Below are positions 34,812 through 48,141 of a DNA stretch of 64,000 nucleotides, piece after piece (position 1 is the first letter of the stretch; every line of letters begins with the position of its first letter). This DNA comes from Absidia repens (Eukaryota > Mucoromycota > Mucoromycetes > Mucorales > Cunninghamellaceae). The translations under genes were made by a program, and so were the position numbers. The notes under the pieces are model-generated. The model had not been told where the DNA came from and did no database searches. It was given only the letters and a program-made list of their open reading frames with translations. The DNA lies in the NCBI GenBank assembly GCA_002105175.1, contig MCGE01000003.1:1054001-1118000 (forward strand), read 5' to 3'.

Positions 34812-36058
34812 TGAACGACTTTTTTTTGGAGTTTTTCCTTGCGATTCCTTTTTTTTCTTTTAACATCATAAGTATTGTCTTTTCCCATCCATTAATGGTA
34901 TCTACCACCATTTAACATTGTCAGTATGATTCTTCTCTTGCGCTCGTCTCCTTATTCCTTCACCGATTAGACAAAGCATTTCAGCCTGACATAGTTAACC
35001 GCTTCACTGTAAAATAATTTGTCACTCATCCCCTTTGACTGGATTGTTTTATTTCACGTTGTTTTTATGTTAAAACAGTTCTACCACACCGCGAAATTTA
35101 CACTCATCGTTAGATGTGTATTACATCATTATTATTAGACAGGATTAGATTAGTTGTTATAATCAATATTTGCATTCAAATAAAACACAATTTGTCTTTT
35201 TCTTATTGAGTTGTATCTCATACGTTGAGTTTGTCTTGTTGAATGGGGATACACACAACGTACTGTACATAGAATGCTCATGCGTGCAGAAAGAAAGAAA
35301 AAAGAAGCTGATATGTGTGTCCAAAAAAACGGGGAGTAAATATAAGGCAACGTCAACCAGCTGCCGTGATCAACGCTCCGTCTACTAAGCCAAGTTTCTG
35401 AAAATGGAGATAAAAATGCTTTTTACTTTATTTATAAAAGATACCCTGCACTCAGCCACGTAACTTTGTTCCTTTTTGCCTTTATATTGTCATAGTACAT
35501 GGTTGAACGTTATATTGTCAAATAAAATAAATGTACTTGGTACTTTCCCTGAGACCCCTCCTTTTTTTACGTTCTTGCTGAGATGCACAGTAATGAAAAA
35601 TGATTTTTTTATATCTATCTCGCCCTGATGTCTTCAAAAAAAAAAAAAAAAAAAAAAAAAAAAGCCAATCAACTGTATAAACTGTTCAACTTATTCTCAC
35701 AGAAGATTGAGAATACATGAAATAAATACATAAATTTCAATAATTGGTTTTTATTTCAAATATAAATTATATATGTATATACTGTATAATATGTGGTCAT
35801 CTACAAAACGAAGGGAATGGGTGAAATATAAACTACAATGCATATCATATTATATACGATATATAAAAGACAATGAGAAGAGAGTGAGAGGGGGGGGATA
35901 AAAATGAGGTAGAGATAGGATATAAACTATATGATTATCGGTGAAGATTGATGAAGGACACTAACTACTACTACTACAAAAAAAAAAAAAAAAAAAAAAG
36001 AGAGAAAGAAGGCGAGGGAGGTATAAAATAAGATGTATGGAGGTAAAAAATATATGAA
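34812..36058. other. Spacer and forkhead-gene 3' UTR
   Basis: 1.2 kb with a 26-nt A run at 35637-35663 and a 21-nt A run at 35978-35999, and AT-rich UTR-like sequence at 35720-36050. No gene recognised. Confidence 0.4.
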
Positions 36059-38125
36059 TCAAGATTCCAAAAGTCCACACATGGTAGTAAAAGGATACGA
36101 CAAGTAATCGTCGTGTTGGAAGCAAGAAGTATCCATCGAAGTAGATCCATCCATTGATTTGTCAATACTGACACCAGTCGATGACAGAACTGAGCCAGAC
36201 ACGCAAGCTTGATCATCGTCTTCAAATTTCAAATACTTGTTTGCAATTTCTTCATCGCCGTTACATTCACCGCTATTCAAATGAATCAATATAGTTTCCA
36301 CTTTTTCCGGTGAAGAAAGATAGTCTTTTTGCTGTTGCTGTCGCTGTGCATCGCCGATCTGTGTTCCACCTACATTTAAAGAGCCGCCATGATTTTCATG
36401 AATTACTGTGTTGTTGGTTGTCGTTGTTGGCATCACCATCAAAGAGGTATCCACATTTTGGTTCATAGTTGTCGTCGCATCACAAGCGGAATCAAGTCTT
36501 GAGGTCAATAATGCAGGATGAACCGCCGTCAGATTGGAACCAGAGACTATTTGTTCATTGTTGTCATAAAAGAATCCATTGGTCGAGTAATAGTTCATAG
36601 GCGGATAACCAAGCACTGGATCCATTTCAGATGAGTTCAAAAAACCGAAAGCACCAGCAGAAGGTATTGTGACAGGAGAGAGAGAAAATGATGGTGAGGA
36701 AGAATGGGAAGAGGAAGAAGAACAACCGTAGGACGGATAACCATTGGAGTCCCATTGATTGGAAGAAAGGGAAACCTGTCCATGCGAGTCAGGGAGAGGC
36801 AACTGATCCAAGAAGTGGTCCAAGACATTGTAAAATCGCACTTGTTCATTTGTTGAAGCCAATTCAGAGGGCGGTATTTCTAAAAAGGTATTGCTTTTGA
36901 CTTTGCCACCTCCCTGGTCGTTACCGACATCCACTCCAGAGTCACAATCAGATTGAGTATCATCATCGACAGTGTCGTAGTATTCCCTTGGTTGTGTATT
37001 GGCACTATAGTCGTTGAATTTAGAACGCTTTTTGTTGGGAGAAGTGGTGTCCACGGCAGGTAAATTCCACGAAGAAGACTTGTTGTCATCAGGGTGATGC
37101 AGTTTTGCCCTCTTTTTACTATGGTTGTCGCAATGTCCTATGGATTCCATGGTGGTATTTGTCATACGAAAAGTTGAATACATAGGGGCTGCTGACTTGG
37201 ATGATTTTGTTGTCGCTGGTGAAGGGAGTGTTGTCTTTTTGATATCATCGCTAGTTGAAAAATTTAGCTGCTGTTGTTGCCTCGATACGCTGTTGGTGCA
37301 TTGGCCCCTAGATAATTCAGCTGTCAAGCCTATATCATGGTGCTTTCGATGGTGACCGCCTGCTTGGGTAATATTTTCCATAAACATTTCTTCAGTACCA
37401 GGTACCAGTGTCCAATAACAACCTTTTCCAGGGTTGGCTTGAGTAGGTCGTCGGTCCACTTTGAGAAACCATTTCTTGTTCAATGAGAGGTTGTGTCGAA
37501 TCGAATTCTAAATTAAATTGTAAAATAAATGAGTGGCTTGAGAGGAAATTGATAGGGGAAATGATTTAAGGGTTACCTGCCAACCACGTTGATTCAAGCT
37601 GTAATAAGGATATGTTTCAGAGATCCATTGATAAATGTCATTGAGTAATAACCGACCATCCTGGCTGATCAAAATAGCATATGCAATCAATGTGGCATAT
37701 GAATAAGGCGGTTTGTCATGAAGCTGTGTAGGTTGCCACCAAGGAATAAGTTCACGAGGCCAAATGGCACGCGTGCGCGCAGGACACATATCCAAATCAT
37801 CGTCTTGTTCAGGCTGTGTTCCAACAGATTCCATCTTAATCCTGAGTTCATAGGAAGACGCAGGACGTTGTGCCGAAGAAAGTGACATTGCATTATTCGG
37901 GTTGTGTAACATTGAGTTTGTTTTGGTGGTTTCAGTATTTGGAAAAGCGGAGGAAGGCGATGAGGTCAAGATGGAGAAGCTGGAAAGTAAGCCCATGTCG
38001 GTTAATGTTTGTTGAGTGGTTGGTTCCGAAGATGTAGAGGTTGAAGATTTAGAGCAGCGTGTTGTGTTGGTTTTGTTGAAAGCTGTTTTTAATAAGGTCG
38101 TCAAAGGAGCATTGACAACATTCAT
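36059..38125 (-). CDS. Forkhead transcription factor
   Basis: Two exons (38125-37577, 37507-36059) joined in phase 0 inside the forkhead domain; 665 residues. The domain covers about residues 138-225: KPPYSYATLIAYAILISQDG, NDIYQWISETYPYY, then across the intron NSIRHNLSLNKKWFLKV (recognition helix, residues 184-200) and GKGCYWTLVPG (wing). N-terminal 137 residues are Ser/Thr-rich; the long C-terminus holds a basic SKKRAKLHH, a second KKRSKF (possible nuclear signals) and many Ser/Asn/Asp runs. No FHA domain is present, so it is not an Fkh1/2 type; it is closer to the Fhl/Sep1-type group lacking FHA, but the subgroup is not settled. Nuclear DNA-binding regulator by family. Confidence 0.92.
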
Positions 38126-39750
38126 CTTCCCAGAAATGTAAAAATAAAAATTGAGAAAGAGAGAAAAGAAAAAAAATGCTGCCAGACTTTTTATAAAAAA
38201 AGAAGTAAAAAAAAAAAAAAAAAAAAGGTGCCGCTATTTTTTATGTAATAAGCTGATACGAATAATGAAAGGCACATCATTTTGATTATTCTACCCTTTT
38301 ATTACTAAATCTGATGTAAGTGCATACATGCTGTAGGCACATACAAAATAATAAAAACAACATAGTAGAAATTGAAACTGCAGGTTCCACTTTCTTTCCT
38401 AAAAAATTTACTTTGTCATTATTATGAAGTATCAACTTTCGTAACGACACAACGCTTCAAATAGCTTCCATTGAAAGACAAGGTGGCACAAAGGCTTTCA
38501 TCCACACAGTTTCTGAGGTCAATGGATTTAAAACTGAGTTAAAGAAAAACCTTTACCCCTTTTTTAGCAGACGATCAAAACATTCCTATTGTATCATTAT
38601 TTTCTTTTGTTGTAATCAAAGAAAAAAAAATGCTAACATCTTAAAGAAAACGGTCAGCAATACGTGCATATGTGTTGTCCCTACCATTAAAAATTATTAT
38701 TTCATATCGACTCCCTTATGCGGACTTCCAAACCAACCAAACAGCCGTTTTTTCAGGTACACTTTTGTTGCTCAAGTTCCATTTTGTACAAGCTTTCATT
38801 GTATATTATGTGACCACTCTATGCTCGACTTTTGATTGTAAATCGTCATTGTTTTACTATTAGTATGATTTTTTTTATTTTCCATCTATTAGCGATGTGA
38901 TAATATATTCCTGATGATTGAGATTGTCATTCAGGCTAGTCAAATTGATTCTGCCATATCTTTCAGCTCACCTGATAGAAACCTTTAGACTCATTGTTGG
39001 CACAATTGTATCTTGTTTACGCTGCATTTCCATTACTATAATGATAAATTGAAGATCCGTTAACCGCCCATCACTTATCAAAAAACGACTAGAAAAAGTA
39101 AGCTGATCAGGGAAACATTCCTTAGAAACGTTTGTTTGTGTGATAAGGTTGTATTGCCAATAGTGTTTTTCTCTCGCCCCGTCTGCATTATTTGCATATG
39201 ACTATGTTGTCATAGTTAGTTTGGTCTAGATTCCACTAACAATGAATAGAGTAATACAAAGAACGGTATATAAATTTATCTTCCTTTTTTATTTTTTTAA
39301 TAATATACTGTGCTGTATATATGATACAAAGTACAAATATTTGAGAAAATAAATAAAAATCTACCGCCATGCGTAAACGTCATGACATACAATGTGATTG
39401 ATCCAATTAAAAACAGCACCCTTGTAAGCATGTAGAATCACCTTGCGCAAACACACCGCAGTTACATACTGTACAAAAAAATATATTGTACATAATATAA
39501 TTTAAGATCTGTGACAGAATAGCATTTCACTACTAGCCTCAAGTCAAGCAATAAAAATCAAAATAATAATGCACGCCATTGACGTAAAAAGTAATGAATT
39601 TTTTTATTGGTCTAAAAGCAAAACAAATGAATGGAAGGAATAGATGGAGGAGGTATACAAAAATAAAAATAAAAATAAAAAAATAAAAAAGATTAAATAA
39701 TCTACCATATAAAAACTATAACAATTCTAAATCTAAACTATACATCTAAA
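38126..39750. other. 1.6-kb spacer
   Basis: Forkhead promoter and metalloprotease 3' region. An A run at 38208-38226 lies 85 bp upstream of the forkhead start. AAATA-type repeats at 39659-39690 lie in the probable 3' UTR of the protease. No gene seen. Confidence 0.4.
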
Positions 39751-42700
39751 CTACACTGTCCCTTCATTGTATGGTCTGGTTCCACCATGGTTGTTTTGAA
39801 GAGGGGTCCCTGAGCTGCTGTTGTTGTTTGTCCATTGATTGGCCGGATTCACTGTATAGGCGGAATCGCGATATCCAGGGTTTGGTGTATATGACGGAGG
39901 TGGAACGGTAGGTGAAGGACCATTATACATTGCCGGATCGACCCAACCTGAATTGGAAGGTGGAGGTGGAGTGTAGTACTGACCCACTGGAGGAGGGGGA
40001 GCATAAACACCACCAGGAGGAGGTTGGCCAGGAAAGGTTGTCATCACGTAAGTGCCACCACCATTGATGTTCCGATATTCACGATTGCCACTGAAAATGC
40101 ATCTTGAGATACAGCATAATAGCAACAAACCCACCACAATTGCCACAGGAATAACAATTTTCAAATTATTATCAATCCAATTCTTGACATTGTTGCCTAA
40201 AACATAAATACAAAATTCTCCTGTAAGTGTACCCAAGGCCCTGTATCAGTTTTTTCTTTTCTTTTGTTTTGTCCTTTTACCAAAGTTATCCATATTACAT
40301 TGCCCTTGTTTACAAACACCACCTACGTCACAAGGCGTCCCATCCAAAAAATGTCCAGTGAAGATATAACAAGAGGAAAATCCATGAGGGTTAGAACAAT
40401 ACATTTGGCAGCTTCCACCACCAGTGATTCCGCTACATGCATGTGTGATATTCATTGACAAGCCACGTTTTCTACATTGAAGATCCCGCGAAGTACATTG
40501 CCCTGAAGCGCATTGGACACCATCGCCACATGAAGATCCATCGTCCTTGAATTTGTCTACCGGACACTGACCAGAGTTTCCATCACATACTTCGGCTATG
40601 TCGCAAGTTCCTGAGGATGGGCGGCATTCGTAATTGGCAGGCCTTGGTTGACACTTCTCACAACACAGATCATTGTAATCACTAAAAATCAGAAAACATG
40701 GTATATCAACCATCTATACATATACCGGGGGAGAATCTTTTTTTTTTTTTTTTTTTTTGATTGACTTACTCGCACTTTGCATTGGGTTTGAATTTGCAGG
40801 TCTTCGCATCACAGCATTCAGTGTCTTTGCCGTTGGGATCGCAGTCTTCGCCGTCTTCAATGATTCCATTCCCACACATTTTCAAACCTGTTGTAGGACG
40901 AGTGCCAGGATCTGACATACCCAAGAAAATATAACGCCACCGTCAGTCTTCTATTTCTTTTATAGATATCGTGAGGATTTATTTACCTTGTAAACATGAG
41001 CCCAAGGAAGAAAACAATCCACAAATTGTATTCAAAGTACATGGACTAAATTCAGTAGCAGAAGCGTTATTGACCGGATCCATAATATACGATCCACCCG
41101 CATCACATTCAGTACTGCTCAAAGGACAACATTGACATCCACTACCACTACAAGGGCAGTTTTGAGCTGTACAATCATGCATGGCACCTAAATCAAATAA
41201 ATGTCAATAAGTATGTCAGTAACATTTAATTCCCCGTGGAATAGCCGAATTTCCGAAGGTTGCCCTTACCGAAGCCATGTCCGATTTCGTGTGCAACCAC
41301 TTTCCATTCATCCCGAACTAAATAAAAAAAAACAAACTTGTTTTGAGTAACTTTTTATCTAATTTCTAAAAGCAACCGATATAAATTCTTAAAACGTACT
41401 CACAGAAGAGACACCAGTACCAGAGACATATTCTGTGGATCCGCCTGTTGATTGAGCAGTCGCTGAAGAAGTACAGAGGGCTTTTGTCCATGCCACACCC
41501 AATTCGGCTCCAGACCTATATCAGATACAAAAATGCAACAACTCTTCATCAGTCATTCATCACTATTATTTTATCCTTTTCACCTTTTTTTTTTTTTTTT
41601 TTTTTTTTCCCACTCACGGACAATTGGTCATTAAGTGCCATAACCCAGCCCCGTCTTTTCCAATATTGCCGCGCCATCGGCTAAAATCAGATAGTCGATT
41701 GGACAATCTATAACTATCACTGCAGCCACGGTTCCAGGGATTGTTTCGATCGATAGTAGTAGGACAGGTTGAGTTCATAATGGTGACATTGATCAAGCCA
41801 AGGCCAATATTGAGTTGCTTTTCATAGAGTGCCGAAGCAGAATTCCAATCATTAATGATTTGCATGCGAGCTTTGACATCGTCCTGATAATATTTCGTGT
41901 AGGTACAATCTGCTGCAGCACCCATATAATTTACTATATATAGATAATAAAGAAAATAAGTACCAAAAAAAAAAAAAATAAGGAAAACCTATTTAATTGG
42001 ATGGGTTAACTTACTTTTCTTGGTTTTTGGACAACCAGAAGGTACATCACGTTTTGCCAAAGCGCCCATCATAGCGCTGTGTTCAATCCCGTTATAGTTA
42101 TCATAATGTTGGCGGCGTTGGTAGTGGCTTGAAAATAGTGGTGAAGGATTGGGGTTGTACTTATTGGGCATCGCCATCATCATACCAGAGTCCGAGTTGG
42201 ATGAGAGTAAAGGGTCGTAATAGGAGCTCATACTATTATATGGCAGCTGATCATAACCACAAGCACCTTGATCATAATTCACAGTTCCATCCCGTTTCGC
42301 CACAGGCACAATGACAGTATCAGAATCACGATAAATCACCATATGAACATCATTGATCGTATCATAGCCATGGTGTAAGTCCGCATCATCCGATCGTTTG
42401 ACCCGTTGATAATTTTGAGATGCCTTGACATGGTATATATCATCGTCCACCATAAATGCGCCTTCAAAGATCGGGTAATTCATAGAGTGCCTAATAATGA
42501 ATTGAACAGTCCCCATTTTCAAGTTAATTGCCAATGTTAAAGCTGAAGTACAATATATAACTGACTTACTTGATATCATGTCGCACCAAAACACGAGCCC
42601 ATCCAAGAATACCATGATCCTGATCTTCAGTGAAATCACGCCTCATACCAGTCTGATCTTCCGTCCAACGTTCCTGTGAGAATGCTGGATCTACCACATA

Positions 42701-43186
42701 GCCACGGTACACTCTGTAGTCTTGAGGTTGCAATGGAGATTCCTTGCCATCGAGATTGGTAACAGCCTGTGGGTGAAATAGATCGTGGTTGGGAACAAGA
42801 TGCAGGTGATGAGTTTGGTTGTATGCATCCAATGAAAGTCGCAGAATGTCGTCATGTTCAATCGATTGTGCTTTTGGTTTGTGATGCCGATTAGGAGTGA
42901 TGCTGCGCTTCGTGAAGAACGTATCAGGGCGAGGTGCAATATCCAGTGTCACCTTATTCAATGCCTCCACCCGTAATAAGCGACGATTGTTCAGGCTGTG
43001 TCCTATATGAAAACAGAAAAAAGTCGAACAAGCAATAATGAATAAACCAAATACAGTAACAGCTGTGCCTGTCAGCCCCTTTTTGTTTCCAGTAGATCTA
43101 GCACAAATGGATTTACCTAGAGTTCCACCAAGTGATAAAAGTGTAATGATACATAGTATCAAACCAAAGGGAAGTTTAAATACCAT
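39751..43186 (-). CDS. ADAM-type membrane metalloprotease with disintegrin domain
   Basis: Ten exons (43186-43117, 43002-42570, 42490-42015, 41933-41618, 41515-41400, 41317-41270, 41187-40987, 40911-40770, 40681-40281, 40196-39751), 882 residues. A signal peptide (MVFKLPFGLILCIITLLSLGG) opens the protein, followed by a prodomain. The reprolysin (M12B) domain has the zinc site HEIGHGFGAMHD with H480, E481, H484 and H490. A Cys-rich disintegrin domain (CGNGIIEDGEDCD...CDIAEVCDGNSGQCP) follows, about residues 545-640, then a Cys-rich region. One membrane segment (about residues 748-765) and a Pro/Tyr-rich cytosolic tail (QPPPGGVYAPPPPVG) end it. ADAM-like sheddases are known in animals and some fungi, including Mucoromycota. 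Expected at the cell surface with the catalytic side outside. Substrate unknown. Confidence 0.92.
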
Positions 43187-43881
43187 GATCAAGACCTTTT
43201 GCTGTCTGAGTTGACTGAAAAAAAAAAGAAAGAAAGAGAAGAAGTTAAAAATGTCGAAAACCGAGAAAAAGAATAAAAGCGGAAATTGAACCTAAAAAAG
43301 TTAGCTTAACTCAGCTCACGGTGGTACCTACAATTGCCAATGGAAGACATATTCGCTCATACCAGAAGCAAAGATCCTACTATGCTTTCACACAGATACC
43401 ACATTGCAGCACTTCACAGAAAACAAAATTAAAACAATTCTGTAACAATTGAACCATTATGCCACCATACCTATCCCATATATATCTGCCCCTTTTTTGT
43501 TGACCTTCATCAAGGATTGATCTAAAGGACAAATGCCCTGAAGTATAGTACAGTAACACCAACCCTGTAGATTCATGCTAACATGTCAATGCATTAAACT
43601 AGTCATATGGGTTTTCAAAGAATAATTTTATTGATAAAACCATGCACATTTTCACAAACGCACACACACACAAAATAAAAAAAAAAGCGACCATGCACAT
43701 AAATGAAAAAAAAAGTGTAAAATGAATAAAATAAAAATATATACAATCAAGGTGGAAATGGTGGGAGAAATAATGATATATCAGTGTAAAACTAATCTAC
43801 ATAAACGGAAGCACATAAGCGAAGAGGGGGAAATATTCCTGAAAAATAAAATAGTAAGATTCATTCTTACTGTCGATAGTA
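43187..43881. other. Spacer
   Basis: Protease promoter (left) and Set3-like 3' region (right). A (CA)n run at 43659-43672. No gene seen. Confidence 0.35.
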
Positions 43882-46797
43882 TCAATCGTGTTTTTTCCGC
43901 ATAGCCAAATATTCTTGAAGTGATAGCTTGGCTTTGGTAGGTTTCGGATCAGAAGGAGGACTTGAAGGAGTAATTGCCGTCAAGCCCATGTTGTGGCCGT
44001 CAATAGGAGGAGTATGGGAAACATTAATAACGGGGTAGCTTGATTTCGTTGTCGGTAAAGGTATCTCGGTTGCCAAAAACGTTGAATGATGATGAGGATG
44101 ATTATCTTTTGAAGAAGTATCGGTGACCATGGTGGCGGGACTGGTATCTGTGTTGGTAATGGGTGGAGAAGTATTGCCTCTAAGTCCATCAAGTCTAGGA
44201 TAAGGATCAGCATCACTGTCCATTATCATCATATCATTGCTGTTATCCAAAGAAAGCGTTGCTGTTGAGCTGTCGTCTCCTATTGATTCGTCTATCACCA
44301 AGTCATCCATCATCGATGTTGTTTCGTTGTTGTCAGTTGTTTCAATGGTTGCTCCAGAGTCATGATGTGCTACCGAAAAAAGCATTTTGTTGTTGTCTTC
44401 GTCAGCATGGTCAACCTTTGAATCAGTTGCACCCCAAAATCCTGTGTAAGAAAAATAAATCTTTTAGATTCTGTTCCCACCCCCCCCTTTTTTTTTCTCT
44501 TGTAAAACCTTCACTTACCATCGATGGTATTGTTTTTTGAAGTCGGGGATGATGCAAGAGGAGCCGTAGGAGCTTTACCCATTTCAGCCAAATACGTCTT
44601 CATCCAAGCCTTTTTGCAAGGTAATCTGTTGGAAGCCACCCATTTTTTTTTCATGTTGACAGTATCGCAGACTATATCCAGTACGGTAGTGCTTGCCAAC
44701 GTCGCTGATGCTAATTCTGATGCTGATGCTGATGGTGTTCCTGTTTCCTGTTTTTCAGTTGCTGACACAGTACTCACTGCTTGGTGTAATAGTTTGGTAT
44801 TGCTGACCGGACTGGTTGCTCGAGAAGACGGTAAAGAAGCAAAAAAGATGTCGTTTTTGGCATTCGTGTCGATCATTGTCAATTCCACAGATGTGTTGTT
44901 TTTGTTGTTACGATGACGCTTTGTTTTTCCGGTCGCTTTCGACGATTCATGTAATATATCTGATTTTTGATTCGGCGCCAAGGATGTAGATTGTTCAAGT
45001 TGCTGCGACGAAGAATTCTTGGATTGCCATAATTGTCCCGTTCCATTTGACAGATGATCATTACTACTTTGACTACCTTGTCGCTGTCGTCGACGCCGTT
45101 GGGCACCTTTTTTGTTCGTCTTGTTGACCGGGGTTGCGGAGGAGGAGGAGGAGGGTTGACACATATCTTTCAAATAGGCCACAAAGCAATCATCCTTGTC
45201 TTGGCATGCACATTCACCAAATTCCTTTTTGAAACCATCCAACATAACTTCCACTTGTGGGTCTGAAAAAGTAACTGGTGTTTGTGGTGATGGTTGTTGC
45301 TGCTGTCGTTTCCACTGAGTATATTTTTTCCACAAACTTGTACCACGTTGCCAGTCCCATGCAATTGACAGTTCTTCACCTTTGTCTACTTCTTCCATGG
45401 TAAATAAGCCAAGATGCACTGTCTGATCGTCGTCTTTATCGTCGTCCTTACTATGTGACAGCAGTGTAATACATTTGACTTGCGCATTGGGATAACACGA
45501 GCGGCGGATATAGCGGGAATCATTACCATAAGAGCGTGCATCAATCATCAAATCCAGAGAAGGGTAAAAGAATAAATGATCCTCCGGCGTATGTAAACGA
45601 GGGTACAGGGAGCCAAAGTCACATTTGTAAGTCGACTTGATGGAGATTTCACCGTTGATTTCCATGAGAAACCGATTTTCAGGGACATGGATTTCGGCAA
45701 ACACACCTTTGCGCATGGAGGCGTCATTCTTGCTGCTAATGGGGGGCGTCCCACCCAAGAGTGATTTCCAGAGTGACCGTACAGATACTTTCGGAATAGA
45801 TGGGAGAAGCACCGAAGCATTCAAAGACACCACCATGGATGTTTCCCCGTTGCTTGATTTCCATTGCTCGCAGGCTTCTTTCATTGTTTGCTTGACCAGT
45901 TTGTTTTTGATGATATTCCGGGTAACTTGTACAAATTGTCCAGACGATTTCAATGCCCTACGCTGAGTGCTGTTGCGCCTTGATTTTGGTGTTGTGCTGA
46001 TGTTGATATTTGAGGAGGATACGGAATAGTCGTAAGGAGTGACAGTTTCATCGTCGTCATCGTAGTTGTTGGTGTTGTTTCGGGGTTCATCGGTTCCGGA
46101 TGTAGTCGTCTTCTTCACTTTCTTCATGCAAATATCGCCGTTGTGCAATAACCCGGTAGATCCTTTTCGTTTCACCAGTTGCTTTTTTCTGGGGACGGTC
46201 GATGATGGTGTGCCGTGTTTGATAAAATGAGACAAGTCAGGTGTCGATTCACGCTTCACCAAAGGTTCCACCACAACGTTGCATTGATGTTTAGTACTTC
46301 TATTGCTTTCGTCATCATCATCCATATTAACGCCATACCCGCCATTTTTTCCATAGTCGTTTTTGTTGTCAAGAATTGCTGCAGGTGTACTGGTAGAAAT
46401 ATCCCGAGATTTTTTTTTGTAATTGTCACGGCCAATTGTGGTTTGATTTCCTGATAATTTTATGCTGTTGTTTTCACTATCATCTGATATAGAGTGTTGT
46501 TGCTGCTGTTGATTCTGTTGTTGATTTGAGGAAATATATCCGCCTTTCCCATCAGCCTGGCGCAGATAATGTTGGTGAGGAGAAGCCTGGCATGAATCAC
46601 AAATATGGCACCGAGGGACACAAGTTGGCGATATATTCATACATTCACCATGTTGCCAAGTCAGACATTGTTCACATTGAATTGTAAAACCCTCATCGTC
46701 ATCATCACCACAAGGACAGCATATGATATCGGCATGGTCAGAATTGTTTCCAGAGTTCAAGGAAAAAATGGACGAAGGGATAATGGATGAGGAGCGG

Positions 46798-46829
<32 letters not shown>

Positions 46830-46907
46830 AGATCGTGATACGTGATTGATTGAGGGTGCTTCCATTGAGTATCGTCTTTTTGACATTCGATTTGGACTAT
46901 GATACAT
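43882..46907 (-). CDS. Set3-like PHD-finger and SET-domain protein
   Basis: Two exons (46907-44519, 44441-43882), 982 residues, phase 1 junction. A Ser run (residues 25-42) is encoded by a (CGA)n tract on the plus strand. The PHD finger spans about residues 62-108 (CCPCGDDDDEGF, CEQCLTWQHGECM, CHICDSC). The SET domain lies at about residues 390-520: GVFAEIHVPENRFLMEINGEI, YPSLDLMIDARSYGNDSRYIRRSCYPNAQV, LFTMEEVDKGEELSIAWDW. The PHD-then-SET order with the RYIRRSCYPNA variant is that of yeast Set3/Set4 and animal MLL5, where the SET domain lacks canonical NHS residues and is thought inactive; here RRSC replaces NHSC. Set3 scaffolds a histone deacetylase complex. The C-terminus is acidic and Ser/Thr/Pro-rich, ending SLQEYLAMRKKHD. 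Confidence 0.9.
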
Positions 46908-47433
46908 AGAGAGCGAAAAAAAAAAACAAGGGAAGGGGTTTTAGTAAACGACATGAACCTTTTCACACTGTCAAAAAATCGTCGACTCAGAAACCTTCTA
47001 CAAGTCCTTCATATGATCAGTCTTACCTTCAAATTATTATTGAACGTCGAGTATCAGGAAATAAGATGGCGTTGCGTTTGGTAGTGTCAAAAAATGAATA
47101 ACGAAGTGAGAATAAGGGTGAAAGAGTCAAAGTTTCATTTCAAAAGAGAAATAGAAAATAATACAAAAAAAAAAGAAGGTTTGGATCAAAAATGCCTGAA
47201 AAAGAAAAGAAAAATCAAGGGCGGCATTTCAAATTCATGCCAACTGTCCAGTATTCCGCATACAAAACAAACCATCACCAAAAAAAAAAAAAAGATAAGG
47301 TAGAACGATGTCCACAGAGAATAATGTTTAAAAACGGTTTTTATTTGTAAAGTATATAAAAAAAACTGAAAAAAAAAGTTGTATACAAAATGGTTGTTTG
47401 AAGTAAACGTAAGATAAAAGACAAATATTGCAT
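46908..47433. other. Spacer between Set3-like and uS7 genes
   Basis: Set3-like promoter and uS7 3' UTR. Short A runs (47165-47176, 47279-47294). No gene recognised. Confidence 0.35.
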
Positions 47434-48139
47434 TTATCGGTTGGATTTGGCAACACGTTCGAGTTCGTCCTTCTTCTTGATGGCGTAAGAGTTGGAGGAG
47501 CCCTTGGCAGCGTTGATCAATTCATCAGCAAGGCATTCAGCAATGGTCTTGACGTTACGGAAAGCAGCTTCACGGGTACCAGTGGTGATGAGAGCAATGG
47601 ATTGGTTGACACGACGGAGAGGAGACACATCAACAGCTTGACGACGGACAGTACCTTGAGAGCCAATACGGGTAGAGTCTTCACGAGGACCAGTGTTGAT
47701 AATGGCATCCACAAGAATTTGCACAGGGTTGGCATCAGTCAACAAGTTGATGATTTCAAAAGCGTGTTGAACGATACGAGCAGCCAACAACTTTTTACCG
47801 TTGTTGCGACCGTGCATCATAAGGGAGTTGGTCAAACGTTCAACGATAGGGCACTATTTGAAAAAAAAAATACGAGGTCGTAAGTATAACCAAGTTCCCA
47901 TTATTTCCAACCAAGCTTTTTTTTTTATACAATAATAATAAACTTACTTGAGCCTTACGGAAACGCTTAGCAGCGAAACGTCCAGCAGTGTGGGGCAAGT
48001 AGACGTGTTGGCGAACGGAAATGTAATCTTGGAGAGAGATATCCTTAACTTCAACATCTTCGTAAGACCACTTGTTGAAAAGCTTGCGGGAGCCATCGGC
48101 GCTGGCCAAGACGTCAGCAGGTAAGTTCAAAGCAACCAT
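47434..48139 (-). CDS. rps5: 40S ribosomal protein uS7 (RPS5)
   Basis: Two coding exons (48139-47948, 47853-47434), 203 residues, close to the usual 200. Conserved eukaryotic uS7 text is plain: [105 protein letters not shown], and the terminal KSNR. It sits in the head of the small subunit near the E site. Codon choice is more GC-rich at third positions than in neighbours, as expected of a highly expressed gene. A 5' UTR intron of 243 nt is likely (GTAAGC donor at 48384, TATAG acceptor at 48142, two bases before the ATG). Confidence 0.98.
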
Positions 48140-48141
48140 GA

